Part shown: one piece after another, positions 1-8,350 of the stretch
Layout of the letters: the number at the start of each line of letters is the position of its first letter
Position numbering within the stretch: position 1 is the stretch's first letter
NCBI RefSeq assembly: GCF_001861355.1
Contig: NZ_MASN01000001.1
Coordinates: 124,001 to 188,000, forward strand
From: Natrialba sp. SSL1
Lineage (GTDB): Archaea > Halobacteriota > Halobacteria > Halobacteriales > Natrialbaceae
Reading direction: 5' to 3'
Length of the DNA: 64,000 nucleotides
The notes under the pieces: model-generated
The model's input: only the letters and a program-made list of their open reading frames with translations
Databases searched by the model: none
Told to the model about the DNA's origin: nothing
Program-made: the position numbers and the translations under genes

Positions 1-791
1 TCGAGTGCCCGGATGAACGTGAAGAGGCCGACGGCGTTGAGCAGGCCGCCGACGAGCAGCAGGCGGGTGCCGGTCGCGAGCTGGTCCGGATGCTGGATGG
101 CCTGCCTAGGGTCGAGTGCAGCGCCGAATCGCGCCCCGGCACGAAACGGGGCGATCGCGAGCACCGACAGGAGGCCGCCGAGGCTGATCCAGAACAGTAG
201 CTCGACGGTGCCGAAGCTCTCCGTCAGCACCTTCATCCCGGTGTTGAACACGGCGAACGCGAACGCGGCGATGATGGCGACGCCGACCGTCGAGAAGCGC
301 AGACTCGAGCGCAGCGAGCCAGTCTCTCGCTCGTAGGAAATCGCCAGCGCGCCGAGGACGACCAGCCCGACGCCGGCGTAGACGTCCGCAGGAAACGCCT
401 CGCCCAGGATGAGAAAGCCGAGGCCGAGCACGAACACCGTCTCGAGCGAGAGCGTCGGAACGAACCGGGAGACGTCGCCGTTGACGAGCCCCCAGTAGTA
501 GACGCCGTAGGCAGCCGTCGAAATGACGCCGAAGGCGAGTGCGAGGGCGATCGCTTCCGTTCCTCCACCAGCCCCGCTCGCGGTGCCCGATGCGAGACTG
601 GCCTCGCTGATCGCCGCCCACTCGAGTACCACGCCGGCGACGATGTACACGGCGTAGAACGGCACGCAGGAGTAAACTGCGAGCGTGACCGGGTCGTCGA
701 TCGACGCGCCGCTGACGACCTTTGCGAGCAGCGCGATGGCTGCGTAGACGACGGCAGTGAGAAGGGCGTAGGCAAACCAGACTGAGATCAT
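1..791 (-). CDS. EamA/DMT-family permease (partial, runs off the left edge)
   Basis: Integral membrane transporter of the drug/metabolite (EamA) superfamily; substrate unknown. Reading leftward from the ATG at 791, about 263 codons stay open to the edge, so the C-terminal end is missing. The translation starts MISVWFAYALLTAVVYAAIA and is a series of hydrophobic helices with short polar loops. It resembles two EamA repeats: one from about residue 1 to 140 and a second in which helices such as VGVAIIAAFAFAVFNTGMKV are visible. The hydrophobic frame and G/C-rich third positions show that this is the coding frame; the other leftward frames over the same bases are arginine-rich artefacts. No neighbouring gene hints at a substrate. 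Confidence 0.75.
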   Translation of the reverse strand, partial: MISVWFAYALLTAVVYAAIALLAKVVSGASIDDPVTLAVYSCVPFYAVYIVAGVVLEWAAISEASLASGTASGAGGGTEAIALALAFGVISTAAYGVYYWGLVNGDVSRFVPTLSLETVFVLGLGFLILGEAFPADVYAGVGLVVLGALAISYERETGSLRSSLRFSTVGVAIIAAFAFAVFNTGMKVLTESFGTVELLFWISLGGLLSVLAIAPFRAGARFGAALDPRQAIQHPDQLATGTRLLLVGGLLNAVGLFTFIRAL

Positions 792-1090
792 CGGCGTAGT
801 GCTCGCCCCCGTTCATCGATGGTAGCAGCGACTGTTTGCACGGCGTTCCGCCGTCGAGGAGCGCTGTTCGTCGCCAGGGGCGGCCGACGATTGTGCACAG
901 TCTCTAGCTGTTGATCCAGGCGGAAAACTCGGTCGCCGGCTGCGTTACAGAACCCAATCGGAGTCACAATCACAATTCCAACAACAATCACGATCACGAT
1001 CACGATCACGATGAAGAAGCAGGCGAGAGCCGGCACGCGCCGGCGAGCACTGCAGGGACAGCGTGACAACGTCTCCGTCTGCCCTGCCGA
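792..1090. other. Intergenic stretch with a short hexamer repeat
   Basis: No gene seen. It separates the leftward DMT transporter start from the stop of fttA. It contains four perfect tandem copies of TCACGA at 988-1011, preceded by two TCACAA copies at 964-975. No tRNA-like fold or strong terminator was recognised. Confidence 0.6.
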
Positions 1091-3025
1091 CTACAGGAAC
1101 CGGAACGTCTCCAGGTTCTTCGGCGCGAACGTGCGCATGTTGTAGTCGTGATAGAGCGCACTCGAGAGGTCCTGCGTCGAGCGCTCGTCGCCGTGGACAC
1201 AGAGCACCTTCTCGGGGCGCGGGTTCATCGTCTTCACGAAGTTCTCGAGTCCCGCGCGGTCGGCGTGGCCGGAGAAGCCGTCGACGGTTTCGACGTCCAG
1301 ATTCAACGCGAGGGTGCCGCGGCCGTTGCCACTGCCCATCGCGCCGACTTCGCTCGTCGGGATCTCGTCCCAGCCGTTCTGGATCCGGCGGCCGAGGGTA
1401 CCCTGCGCCTGGTAGCCGACGAACACCATCGTCGACTCTGGATCCGGACCGATGTGGCCGAGCCAGGACATAATCGGACCGCCGGTGACCATCCCCGATG
1501 TCGAGAGGATGATACACTGATCGCCGTCGGCGACATCCTGGCGTTCCTCCTCGCCGCCGTCGATGTGGTTGAACTCCTCGGCGAGGAACGGATTCTCGTC
1601 CTCGTGGAAGATGCGGTCGCGGAGTTCGTCACGCAGATACTCCGGATACGTCGTGTGGATCGCCGTCGCCTCCCAGATCATGCCGTCCAGGTGGACCGGC
1701 ATCTCCGGAATGTCGCCGTTGCGCATCGCCTCCTCGATGACGAGCATGATCTCCTGGGAGCGACCGACGGCGAACGCCGGGATGACGACCTTCCCGCCCT
1801 TCTCGTAGGTCTCGTTGATGACCTCCTTGAGCTTCTCCTCGGAGTCTTCCTGGTCCGTCTGGTAGTCGTTGCGACCACCGTAGGTGGACTCGAGGACGAG
1901 CGTCTCGACGCGCGGGAAGTCGTTGACCGCGCCGTTGAACAGGCGCGTGTCGTCGTAGTGAATGTCCCCGGAGAAACAAACGTTGTAGAGGCCGTCGCCG
2001 ATGTGGAAGTGCGAGACGGCCGAGCCGAGAATGTGGCCCGCGTTGTGGAAGGTGAGCTTCACGTCCGGCGCGATGTCCGTCACGTCGCCGTACTCGAGTG
2101 GGATGCAGTGTTTGATCGCCTCGCGGACCATCTCGGAGTCGTACGGTGGGGTGCGTCCCTCCTTGGCGGCGACATCGAGGTAGTCGAGGGTGAGCAGGCC
2201 CATCAGGTCCCGCGTGGGTTCGGTACAGTAGATCGGGCCGTCGTAGCCGTACTTGAACAGCAGCGGGATGAACGCGGAGTGGTCGAGGTGGGCGTGGGTG
2301 AGGACGACGGCGTCGATCGTTTCCGGACCGGCACCGAACGCCTCGGGGGCGTGGAGATACGGCACTTCGCCCTCTGCGCCGGGCTTGTCACCACAGTCGA
2401 CGAGAATCCGCGTCTCCGGTGTCGAGAGGATAAAGGAGGCACGTCCGACTTCGCGACAGCAGCCGAGTGTCGAAATGCGGACGTACTCGTCGTCGGACAT
2501 CTCCTCGCGGTGGATCTGTCGGCCGACCTTCTCCAGAATGTCTCGCCGTTCGTCGCGTTCCTGTTTGAGGAAGCTCCGGACGTTCGAGACGGTCGAGGAC
2601 TCGATCGGCGGGGTGCGGACGACTTCGGGCGTCCAGCCGACGCTCTTCGTGATGTCACGAAGCGTCGAGCCGTGGCGACCGATGACCATACCCGGCTTTT
2701 CGGCCTCGATGACGACCTCGCCGGTGTCGGCGTGGAAGTCGAGGTCCGTGACGCCGGCCTCGTCGGGGATGACGTTCATGATCTCCTCGCGAGCCTCGTT
2801 CGGTCGGGAGAGGACGCTCGGATCCGGCCGAACGGTGATGCGCTTTCGAAGCTTGCTCGCGAGCTTCCGGATGAGATCGCCCTGCTGGGCGAACTCCTTC
2901 GGATCGCGCGTGTAGACGACCAGCTCTGGTCCTTCGTATTTCACCGAGGAGACCGAGATATCACTCGGTAACTCGCTCGTGATCTCTGCTTGCAAATCGT
3001 CGAGTTGCTGCTCTACAGTGCTCAT
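1091..3025 (-). CDS. fttA: Archaeal CPSF1 / FttA, beta-CASP ribonuclease and transcription termination factor
   Basis: Metallo-beta-lactamase/beta-CASP nuclease with N-terminal KH domains. The family (aCPSF1, FttA) cleaves nascent RNA 3' ends and terminates transcription in archaea. The 644-residue length is as expected. KH modules cover about residues 1-150, with the GxxG-type loop GMVIGRHGST near residue 112. The zinc-binding motif THAHLDHS lies near residue 243, followed by GHILGSA, FSGDIHYDD and a late beta-CASP region with STSGMVTGGP. The C-terminal part has the SGHAD and CVHGDE motifs typical of the active site. The start MSTVEQQLDDLQAE fits the family. It is transcribed alone; about 400 bases separate it from the rightward gene at 3422. 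Confidence 0.95.
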   Translation of the reverse strand: MSTVEQQLDDLQAEITSELPSDISVSSVKYEGPELVVYTRDPKEFAQQGDLIRKLASKLRKRITVRPDPSVLSRPNEAREEIMNVIPDEAGVTDLDFHADTGEVVIEAEKPGMVIGRHGSTLRDITKSVGWTPEVVRTPPIESSTVSNVRSFLKQERDERRDILEKVGRQIHREEMSDDEYVRISTLGCCREVGRASFILSTPETRILVDCGDKPGAEGEVPYLHAPEAFGAGPETIDAVVLTHAHLDHSAFIPLLFKYGYDGPIYCTEPTRDLMGLLTLDYLDVAAKEGRTPPYDSEMVREAIKHCIPLEYGDVTDIAPDVKLTFHNAGHILGSAVSHFHIGDGLYNVCFSGDIHYDDTRLFNGAVNDFPRVETLVLESTYGGRNDYQTDQEDSEEKLKEVINETYEKGGKVVIPAFAVGRSQEIMLVIEEAMRNGDIPEMPVHLDGMIWEATAIHTTYPEYLRDELRDRIFHEDENPFLAEEFNHIDGGEEERQDVADGDQCIILSTSGMVTGGPIMSWLGHIGPDPESTMVFVGYQAQGTLGRRIQNGWDEIPTSEVGAMGSGNGRGTLALNLDVETVDGFSGHADRAGLENFVKTMNPRPEKVLCVHGDERSTQDLSSALYHDYNMRTFAPKNLETFRFL

Positions 3026-3421
3026 AATCGCCAGATGTGGCTTGCGTGAACTCGCCGCCGGAGAGTACGTCCCGGGACGCTATCGCGAGAGAGACGTCGA
3101 CGCTGTGGTCGATTTCGATGCCGAGGGCGGTCCCGACAGAACGGCCTGCCGTGATACGGTCCGTCGTAGTTCGGTACCAGTGATCGCCGCCTCGTCGGGG
3201 CAATCACCGGAACGTTGCTACAACGATCCGCCTGAAACAACGCAGACTGCGTCGTATCTCGGATCATTCTGTGTGACACCGTCCCATACGAACATACTCC
3301 CAGGTCGGTTATCCTGGTCACTGCGGGAAGATTCCAGGGAGAACCCGCTTACCCGAGGCTATTCTTTGCGTGGTATAAAAGCCTTCGCAAAATCCAGGAT
3401 GGTGGCCCGCGAAGCCGTCCT
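3026..3421. other. Divergent intergenic region between fttA and the 3422 gene
   Basis: No gene supported. It holds the promoters of both neighbours. A good TATA box (TATAAAA, 3374-3380) faces rightward and would place a transcript start near 3400-3405, just before the ATG at 3422. Open frames here lack haloarchaeal codon bias and are antisense or spurious. Confidence 0.55.
3374..3380 (+). promoter_or_regulatory. TATA box upstream of the 3422 gene
   Basis: TATAAAA preceded by GTGG, in a local AT-rich dip. It sits about 45 bases before the ATG at 3422, so a short leader is expected. Confidence 0.6.
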
Positions 3422-3925
3422 ATGGACCTCACACCGGCCCGCGTCGCCGACGAGCGAGACTGGGTTCGTGAGCGCGCCGATACCATCGTTCCGCTGATCA
3501 ACGACGTTCGCGACGACCTTGGCGAACGGTTCGAGACCGATGTCGACTCTGTCACCGAACAGCAGTACCGCGAGGAGGTAGACGCTGTCTTCGCAGACGG
3601 CGATCTCGCCGTTAACGTCGCCGCAATGGTCGGACTCCTCCGCGAATTAGACGTCGACGGTGACTACCCTGGCTTCGTCGTCGACGAGCTCCTCGGGCGC
3701 GAACTCGCCGCCACGATCGCCGGGACGCAGCCGCTCCGAACGCTCGGCGAGGCAACGTTCCACTACACGGATATCCACGTCCACGGCGACGAAGACGAGA
3801 ACGCCGGCGTCGACGACCTCGAGGCCGCCCTCGCCGCCGGGTTTCAGGAACGAATCCCGGGTTGGGACTGGACCGAACGCGAGAGTCCGTTCAGCGTCCC
3901 TCCCGTGGAGGACACCGATTCGTAG
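3422..3925 (+). CDS. Conserved-looking haloarchaeal protein of unknown function
   Basis: Acidic, soluble protein of 167 residues that I do not recognise. It has no signal peptide, membrane segment or cysteine cluster. It looks largely alpha-helical: a helix-rich N-terminal half (MDLTPARVADERDWVRERAD), a central EVDAVFADGDLAVNVAAMVGLL stretch, and a C-terminal part with FHYTDIHVHGDEDENAG and a Trp-rich GWDW motif. Codon use matches a real haloarchaeal gene and a clear TATA box lies upstream. It ends 109 bases before the next rightward gene. No function is proposed. Confidence 0.7.
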   Translation: MDLTPARVADERDWVRERADTIVPLINDVRDDLGERFETDVDSVTEQQYREEVDAVFADGDLAVNVAAMVGLLRELDVDGDYPGFVVDELLGRELAATIAGTQPLRTLGEATFHYTDIHVHGDEDENAGVDDLEAALAAGFQERIPGWDWTERESPFSVPPVEDTDS

Positions 3926-4033
3926 CCACCTCCGAGCCGACCTCACAGGCGTCAGTGGCGTGCACCCGCGACGCCACCGCTGACTCGAAATCGACCGCCC
4001 ACACCTATACCATCCCCCTCCGTACGACCCGCT

Positions 4034-4924
4034 ATGCCCGTCCGCGACGACACGACCGACGACCGCGAGCCGTTCGCCCTCCTCGCGGACGAGTTGCGAC
4101 TCGAGATCATCCGCACGCTCGGCACGGCCGACATCTCCTCGCTCTCCTTTTCCGTGCTCCGCGAACGCGTCGGTAACCCCGACTCCGGACGCTTCAACTA
4201 CCACCTCGGCAAGCTAACCGGCACCTTCGTCCGCCGAACCGACGCTGGTGAGTACGCGCTCTCGAGTGCTGGCTGTCGCGTCGTCGGCGCGATCGTCGCG
4301 GCGGAGTTCCCAGCGGGGGCAGCGTCGGGACCGGCGGCTGACTCAACGCAGCCGACATCGGAAACCACCACACTCGAGTCCCCCTGCCCGCGCTGTGACA
4401 CGACACAGGTCGCGACCTACGATCCTGCGGCCGAGCGCGTCTCGATTCGCTGTCCCGACTGCGCGGAGTTGCGGTCGCAGTTTGGCTTCCCGCCAGGCGG
4501 CTGGAACGCACACGCCGACTCGCTCACGACTGTCCTCGACCGGTGGTTCACCGATACCCTCCGGTTCCACGCGGACGGCATCTGCGTCAACTGTACGGGA
4601 CGGACGACCGGCCGCATCCAGACGGACTCCGCGATGTACGACGACGACGAACTCCGCCTTGCGTTCGACTGCGAGCGCTGTCCGAATCGGGTCTCGTTCA
4701 CCCTGAGTCTCTATCTGCTGTTTCAGCCGCCAGTGGTCGCGTTCCTCCACGAACACGGCATCGATCCCCGCGCAATCGACATCTGGAACCTCAAGTTCGT
4801 CCTGACGCCGACGGTACAGCGAGTTTCGACGGCCCCACTCGAGTTGCTCGCCGAGTTCGAACGCGACGGCGATCGCCTCCGGCTACGCGTGGATTCAGCG
4901 TTGGATGTTGACGTGGTCGAGTAA
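4034..4924 (+). CDS. Winged-helix (ArsR-like) protein with zinc-ribbon cysteines
   Basis: Probable DNA-binding transcription regulator of 296 residues. Residues about 10-90 form an ArsR-type winged helix: EPFALLADELRLEIIRTL, then a recognition-helix region with GRFNYHLGKL and a wing ending YALSSAG. The middle has two cysteine pairs, CPRC and RCPDC, typical of a zinc ribbon, and two further pairs follow (CVNCTG and CERCP) near residues 192-217. The C-terminal part is a mixed alpha/beta domain without recognised motifs. This architecture is common in haloarchaea, but its targets are unknown. It may control the MFS exporter that starts 138 bases downstream on the same strand, although that is only positional inference. 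Confidence 0.8.
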   Translation: MPVRDDTTDDREPFALLADELRLEIIRTLGTADISSLSFSVLRERVGNPDSGRFNYHLGKLTGTFVRRTDAGEYALSSAGCRVVGAIVAAEFPAGAASGPAADSTQPTSETTTLESPCPRCDTTQVATYDPAAERVSIRCPDCAELRSQFGFPPGGWNAHADSLTTVLDRWFTDTLRFHADGICVNCTGRTTGRIQTDSAMYDDDELRLAFDCERCPNRVSFTLSLYLLFQPPVVAFLHEHGIDPRAIDIWNLKFVLTPTVQRVSTAPLELLAEFERDGDRLRLRVDSALDVDVVE

Positions 4925-5062
4925 CGTGGGTAAGTGAACACGAGTTCTATCGTATCGTCGTCACTGATTAGACGAAGCCGACGCGCTAATAGTAGAGTGT
5001 CAGAGTATGAACAGAAACGCGCTTCTGCGAACGGTTATCCCGTGATACGGGCGAATAGCGTT

Positions 5063-6406
5063 ATGCGCGACGTGCTTCGGCACACACAGTTTCGGCGGCT
5101 GTTTTTCGGCCGGCTCATCGCGAACGCGGGGGATAGTCTCTACTACGTCGCAGCGATGTGGCTCGTCTTCGAACTCGGCGGGTCGGCGTTCTACACGGGG
5201 CTGGCTGGCTTCCTGGCACGGTTTCCGATGGTGCTGCAGTTGCTCGTCGGTCCGCTCGTCGACCGCTATCCACTCGGGCGGATTCTCGTCAGTGCGACGA
5301 CGGTGCAGGCGCTTCTGTTGCTCGTGATTCCGGTCGCGGCAGTGACTGGCCAGTTGACCGTCTGGACGGTGCTCCTCGTGATGCCGTTCGTTGCGCTCGC
5401 CGGCCAGTTCCTCGAGCCAGCACAGAAGGCCGCCGTGCCGCGGCTTGTGACCCGCGAGGAACTAGTTTCGGCGAACTCCGCACTCTCAGTCGCCTATCAG
5501 GGAACGAACCTCGTTTTCATGGCCGTTGGCGGAGTGCTCGTCGGGCTGATCGGGGCGACCGCGTTGTTCGTCGTCGACTCGGTCGCGCTCGGGGTTGCAG
5601 CGGTCTGTTTCGTTCTGCTCTCGATTCCATCGGCAGGCGGACGAACGGGTTCAGAAGGCGACTCAACCGGTATCGTCGCTGACGGCGACAGCGACAGTGC
5701 CGCTATGCTCGATGCTGACGACGGCGATGCATCAACTGCCGTCACTCGGGCCGAAGAGACCACTGCCACCCAGACCTACCTCGCCGAACTCCGGGAAGGG
5801 CTTCGCTACGTCCGTGGCTCCATCATCGTCCCGATGCTCGTCGGTACGTTCGTGTTGAACTTTGCAACCGGTGCGATGATGGCCGTTCTCCCGGTATTCG
5901 CTGCGCAGGCCGGAGGGCCGTCGCTGTACGGTGCGCTCCTCGCGGCAATCTCCTGTGGCGTTCTCCTCGGTGCGCTCTCGGCGAGCAAAGTCGACCATAT
6001 TGGGATGGGACGGCTCTTCGGCATCGGGTTTCTCGCCAGCACGCTGTCCTGGACGATTGCCCTCAGTGTCGACTCGGCCCTCATTACGGCCGTTGGTATC
6101 GGCGCAGCCTGGATCATCACCGGCAGCTACAACGTCATTTCCGCGTCACTCAAGCAGTCGTATGTCCCTGATGCGCTCCTTGGACGCATCTCCTCGATTA
6201 GTTTCAGTATCTCCGTTGGTGCGCTGCCGCTTGGCTCGCTGCTCGGTGGGCTTGCCGGCGACGTATTCGGCGCGACGGCCGTTATGGGAACTGTCGGGGT
6301 TGCGTTCGTCGGACTGGCCGGGTACTGGTACGTCCACCCACAACTTCGAACGCTTCCCGCGGTTGACCGTCTCGATCCAGAACGCTACGGGCTCACCACG
6401 ACGTGA
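5063..6406 (+). CDS. MFS transporter (MFS_3 / EntS-like exporter)
   Basis: Twelve-helix major facilitator superfamily permease of 447 residues, probably an efflux pump; substrate unknown. The start MRDVLRHTQFRRLFFGRLIA resembles the typical N-terminus of MFS_3 exporters. The open frame continues upstream to 4934, but that extension is Ser/Arg-rich and not hydrophobic, so the ATG at 5063 is preferred. The loop between helices 6 and 7 (about residues 190-235) is an acidic haloarchaeal insertion (GDSDSAAMLDADDGDAS). The second half restarts with LREGLRYVRGSIIVPMLVG. The gene lies directly before the left end of an IS200/IS605 element, which has not disrupted it. Confidence 0.85.
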   Translation: MRDVLRHTQFRRLFFGRLIANAGDSLYYVAAMWLVFELGGSAFYTGLAGFLARFPMVLQLLVGPLVDRYPLGRILVSATTVQALLLLVIPVAAVTGQLTVWTVLLVMPFVALAGQFLEPAQKAAVPRLVTREELVSANSALSVAYQGTNLVFMAVGGVLVGLIGATALFVVDSVALGVAAVCFVLLSIPSAGGRTGSEGDSTGIVADGDSDSAAMLDADDGDASTAVTRAEETTATQTYLAELREGLRYVRGSIIVPMLVGTFVLNFATGAMMAVLPVFAAQAGGPSLYGALLAAISCGVLLGALSASKVDHIGMGRLFGIGFLASTLSWTIALSVDSALITAVGIGAAWIITGSYNVISASLKQSYVPDALLGRISSISFSISVGALPLGSLLGGLAGDVFGATAVMGTVGVAFVGLAGYWYVHPQLRTLPAVDRLDPERYGLTTT

Positions 6407-6453
6407 GTGAACGACTCTCTCGCCGACGGTCTAAACGAAAAGCAGCGCGAGTT

Positions 6454-6525
6454 CCCCGCCCTTCCGAAAACCGCAGGTTTTCGGCTTTCGCAAACCTTTG
6501 ATTTGCGTCAACACCGTGGGCGGGG
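6454..6525. repeat. Left-end structured DNA of the IS200/IS605 element
   Basis: Perfect 9-base stem CCGAAAACC (6464-6472) with GGTTTTCGG (6476-6484), loop GCA. A second small hairpin is GCAAA (6490-6494) with TTTGC (6502-6506). Both are enclosed by an outer pair CCCCGCC (6454-6460) with GGCGGGG (6519-6525), so the whole can fold as a three-way junction. In this family TnpA recognises such a subterminal hairpin as single-stranded DNA. Confidence 0.75.
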
Positions 6526-6535
6526 TTGAAGCGCG

Positions 6536-6943
6536 TCACTCCGGCGCGTGTTCCGCCTCTTCGATATACCGTTCAACCACTTCCTCCGACACCGCACCTG
6601 TCGTTCCCACGTAGTACCCAACCTTCCAGAATCCGCCACCCCAGAAATACGACTCCCGAATCTCGGGATACCGCTCCAGCAAGTGCTTACCCGAGTACGA
6701 CTTGAACTGCCGGGCAAGGTCGGCTGGACTGTGTTTTGGGTCGCACCGGATGAACAGGTGTACGTGGTCGTCTGCAATCTCCAACGCCAGAATTTTGTGC
6801 CCGAAGTAGTCGGAAGTCTCATCAAACAACTCTCGTACATCGTCTTCAACCACGTTGAGAACCGGGTGTCGGTACTTGGGACACCAGACAAAATGATACT
6901 TACAGGAACTAACCGAATGTGCATGACTTCGGTACTCCTCCAT
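6536..6943 (-). CDS. tnpA: IS200/IS605 family transposase TnpA (HUH, Y1)
   Basis: Y1 HUH transposase of 135 residues, the usual size. It nicks and joins single-stranded transposon ends through a 5'-phosphotyrosine. The HUH motif is ADDHVHLFIRC, near residue 60, following the typical N-terminal region SCKYHFVWCPKYRHPVL. The catalytic tyrosine is expected in the late helix EVVERYIEEAEH, near residue 126. The upstream FWKVGYYVGTTGAVSEE motif is also typical. The ATG at 6943 lies back to back with tnpB, so both genes share a promoter region of under 50 bases. Confidence 0.95.
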   Translation of the reverse strand: MEEYRSHAHSVSSCKYHFVWCPKYRHPVLNVVEDDVRELFDETSDYFGHKILALEIADDHVHLFIRCDPKHSPADLARQFKSYSGKHLLERYPEIRESYFWGGGFWKVGYYVGTTGAVSEEVVERYIEEAEHAPE

Positions 6944-6960
6944 CCCTAATCCCTACATTT

Positions 6961-8292
6961 ATGACAGTCTGGAATGATTATCAAAGCATGGGTGAAGAAG
7001 CCACGAAGACGATCCAGACGCGCCTCCACATAGCGTCTGGTGAACGATCGTGGCTTCACGACGCCCGTCTCGCCTCACGCGAGATCTTCAACCAAACCAT
7101 CCGCCTCAAACAACAAGGGTACAATCGCACCGAGATTCAGAAGGAGGTTGACCGCGACGACTTCTTGCGGAACAACAAGTGCGCGGTCGTCGGCAAAGCC
7201 CTCCAAACATGGGACTCCTACCAGTCACTCCTTGACTGGTGGGAGAACCAAGACGACCCTAATGGAGGAAAACCAACGCCACCGAGTACGGACAAATCAG
7301 GTGCATACCCACTCGTGATGGCGCACACGGAAGGCTACCGCCTCACCGTGGACGACGACACGAATCGCGTCCAGTTCCGAATCAGTCCGAAACCGTACAA
7401 GAAGGTGAAAGGCCACCTGTGCGGTGAGCCAGACGCGATGGACGAACTTCGAGACGCCATCACGTCGGATGAGGTGGATGTGGGGCAGGCCGAACTCCTG
7501 TACCGCGATGGCGTGTACTACCTACACGCCACGGTCACACGCGAGTTCGACGTCCCCGAACCCGACACCGCCGAGACAGTGGTTGGCGTGGACATCAACG
7601 AGCGTAACGTCGCACTCACCGCCCTCGACCGCGAGACGATGCGAACGAAGGGCACACTCGTCCTCGACTACGGACGAGTGAAGCAGGAACGCCAACGCTA
7701 CCACACCATAACCATTCGCTGTCAGGAACACGGAAAGACGAGCATCCACCGAAAACTCGGTGACAAGGAAGAGCGGTTCACCGAGTGGGTGTTGCATCGG
7801 CTCTCCCGTGCTGTTGTGGAGTTCGCAGAGCAGTTCTCGAACCCGGTCATCGTGTTCGAGGATATGAGCGGCATCCGCGACGAAATCAAGTACGGGACAT
7901 ATATGAACCGCCGGTTGCACAAACTGCCGTTCCACAAGTTCGAGAAGTTCGTCTCGTATAAGGCGACGTGGCGAGAGATTCCTACGGATACGGTAGACGC
8001 GTACTACAACTCGAAGACGTGTTCGTGCTGTGGTGAGCGTGGATATCGACAGGGACGGCGGCTCCGCTGTACGAATGATGGGTGTGACGTGGTGCAAGAC
8101 CACGCTGACCGGAATGCGTCAGTGAACATCGCGTGGCGTGAGAAGGCGAAGCTTGACGGTAACGAATCGAATTACCGGACTCACAAAACCCAACCGCAGG
8201 TTCGGTTGGTGCGTTTGTCCGGGTCGGGGCGTGTAAGCCGCCCAACCTCATCCCGCTCGCTTGCCGAGCAGGGAGTGCTAGCGCACGGTTGA
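6961..8292 (+). CDS. tnpB: TnpB, RNA-guided nuclease of the IS200/IS605 element
   Basis: OrfB/TnpB protein, RuvC-like and ancestral to Cas12. Family members are RNA-guided DNA nucleases that help the transposon persist. From the ATG at 6961 it is 443 residues; ATG 6988 (MGEEATKTIQTRL) is an alternative. The RuvC triad is visible: D211 in VGVDINERN, E300 in VIVFEDMSG and D383 in QDHADRNAS. The zinc finger has CSCCGERGY and RCTNDGC between the second and third catalytic residues. The C-terminal 45 residues after the RuvC III motif are overlapped by the guide-RNA-like repeats. All catalytic residues are present, so the protein looks functional. Confidence 0.93.
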   Translation: MTVWNDYQSMGEEATKTIQTRLHIASGERSWLHDARLASREIFNQTIRLKQQGYNRTEIQKEVDRDDFLRNNKCAVVGKALQTWDSYQSLLDWWENQDDPNGGKPTPPSTDKSGAYPLVMAHTEGYRLTVDDDTNRVQFRISPKPYKKVKGHLCGEPDAMDELRDAITSDEVDVGQAELLYRDGVYYLHATVTREFDVPEPDTAETVVGVDINERNVALTALDRETMRTKGTLVLDYGRVKQERQRYHTITIRCQEHGKTSIHRKLGDKEERFTEWVLHRLSRAVVEFAEQFSNPVIVFEDMSGIRDEIKYGTYMNRRLHKLPFHKFEKFVSYKATWREIPTDTVDAYYNSKTCSCCGERGYRQGRRLRCTNDGCDVVQDHADRNASVNIAWREKAKLDGNESNYRTHKTQPQVRLVRLSGSGRVSRPTSSRSLAEQGVLAHG

Positions 8293-8328
8293 GGGAACTA
8301 CAAAAGCCTCGGGCCACCGCGCCCGAGG
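8189..8328 (+). ncRNA. Candidate omega/reRNA and right-end hairpins of the IS
   Basis: In this family the TnpB guide RNA covers the 3' part of tnpB and the right end, with the guide read from flanking DNA. Here three hairpins follow one another: CCAACCG/CGGTTGG (8190-8209), GCTCG/CGAGC (8255-8269) extended by CCC/GGG, and CCTCGGGC/GCCCGAGG (8307-8328). They cover the tnpB 3' end and its downstream edge. The RNA boundaries are inferred, not seen. Confidence 0.5.
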
Positions 8329-8350
8329 TTGTTTACACCGAAGAAAACAG

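Larger units (their letters stand above)
6454..8328. mobile_element. IS200/IS605-family insertion sequence (tnpA and tnpB divergent)
   Basis: Single-strand transposon carrying both genes of the family. tnpA is leftward (6536-6943) and tnpB rightward (6961-8292), with their 5' ends 17 bases apart. As expected there are no terminal inverted repeats. Instead there are subterminal hairpins outside each gene's 3' end: CCGAAAACC/GGTTTTCGG (6464-6484) at the tnpA end and CCTCGGGC/GCCCGAGG (8307-8328) at the tnpB end. Both genes look intact, so the element may be active. The exact cleavage sites cannot be read from sequence alone, so these limits are the outermost structured bases. Confidence 0.85.

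Noticed and set aside
1148-2971. A 607-codon frame antisense to fttA
   Set aside because: Long open frames opposite GC-rich genes are expected here; fttA on the other strand has complete family motifs.
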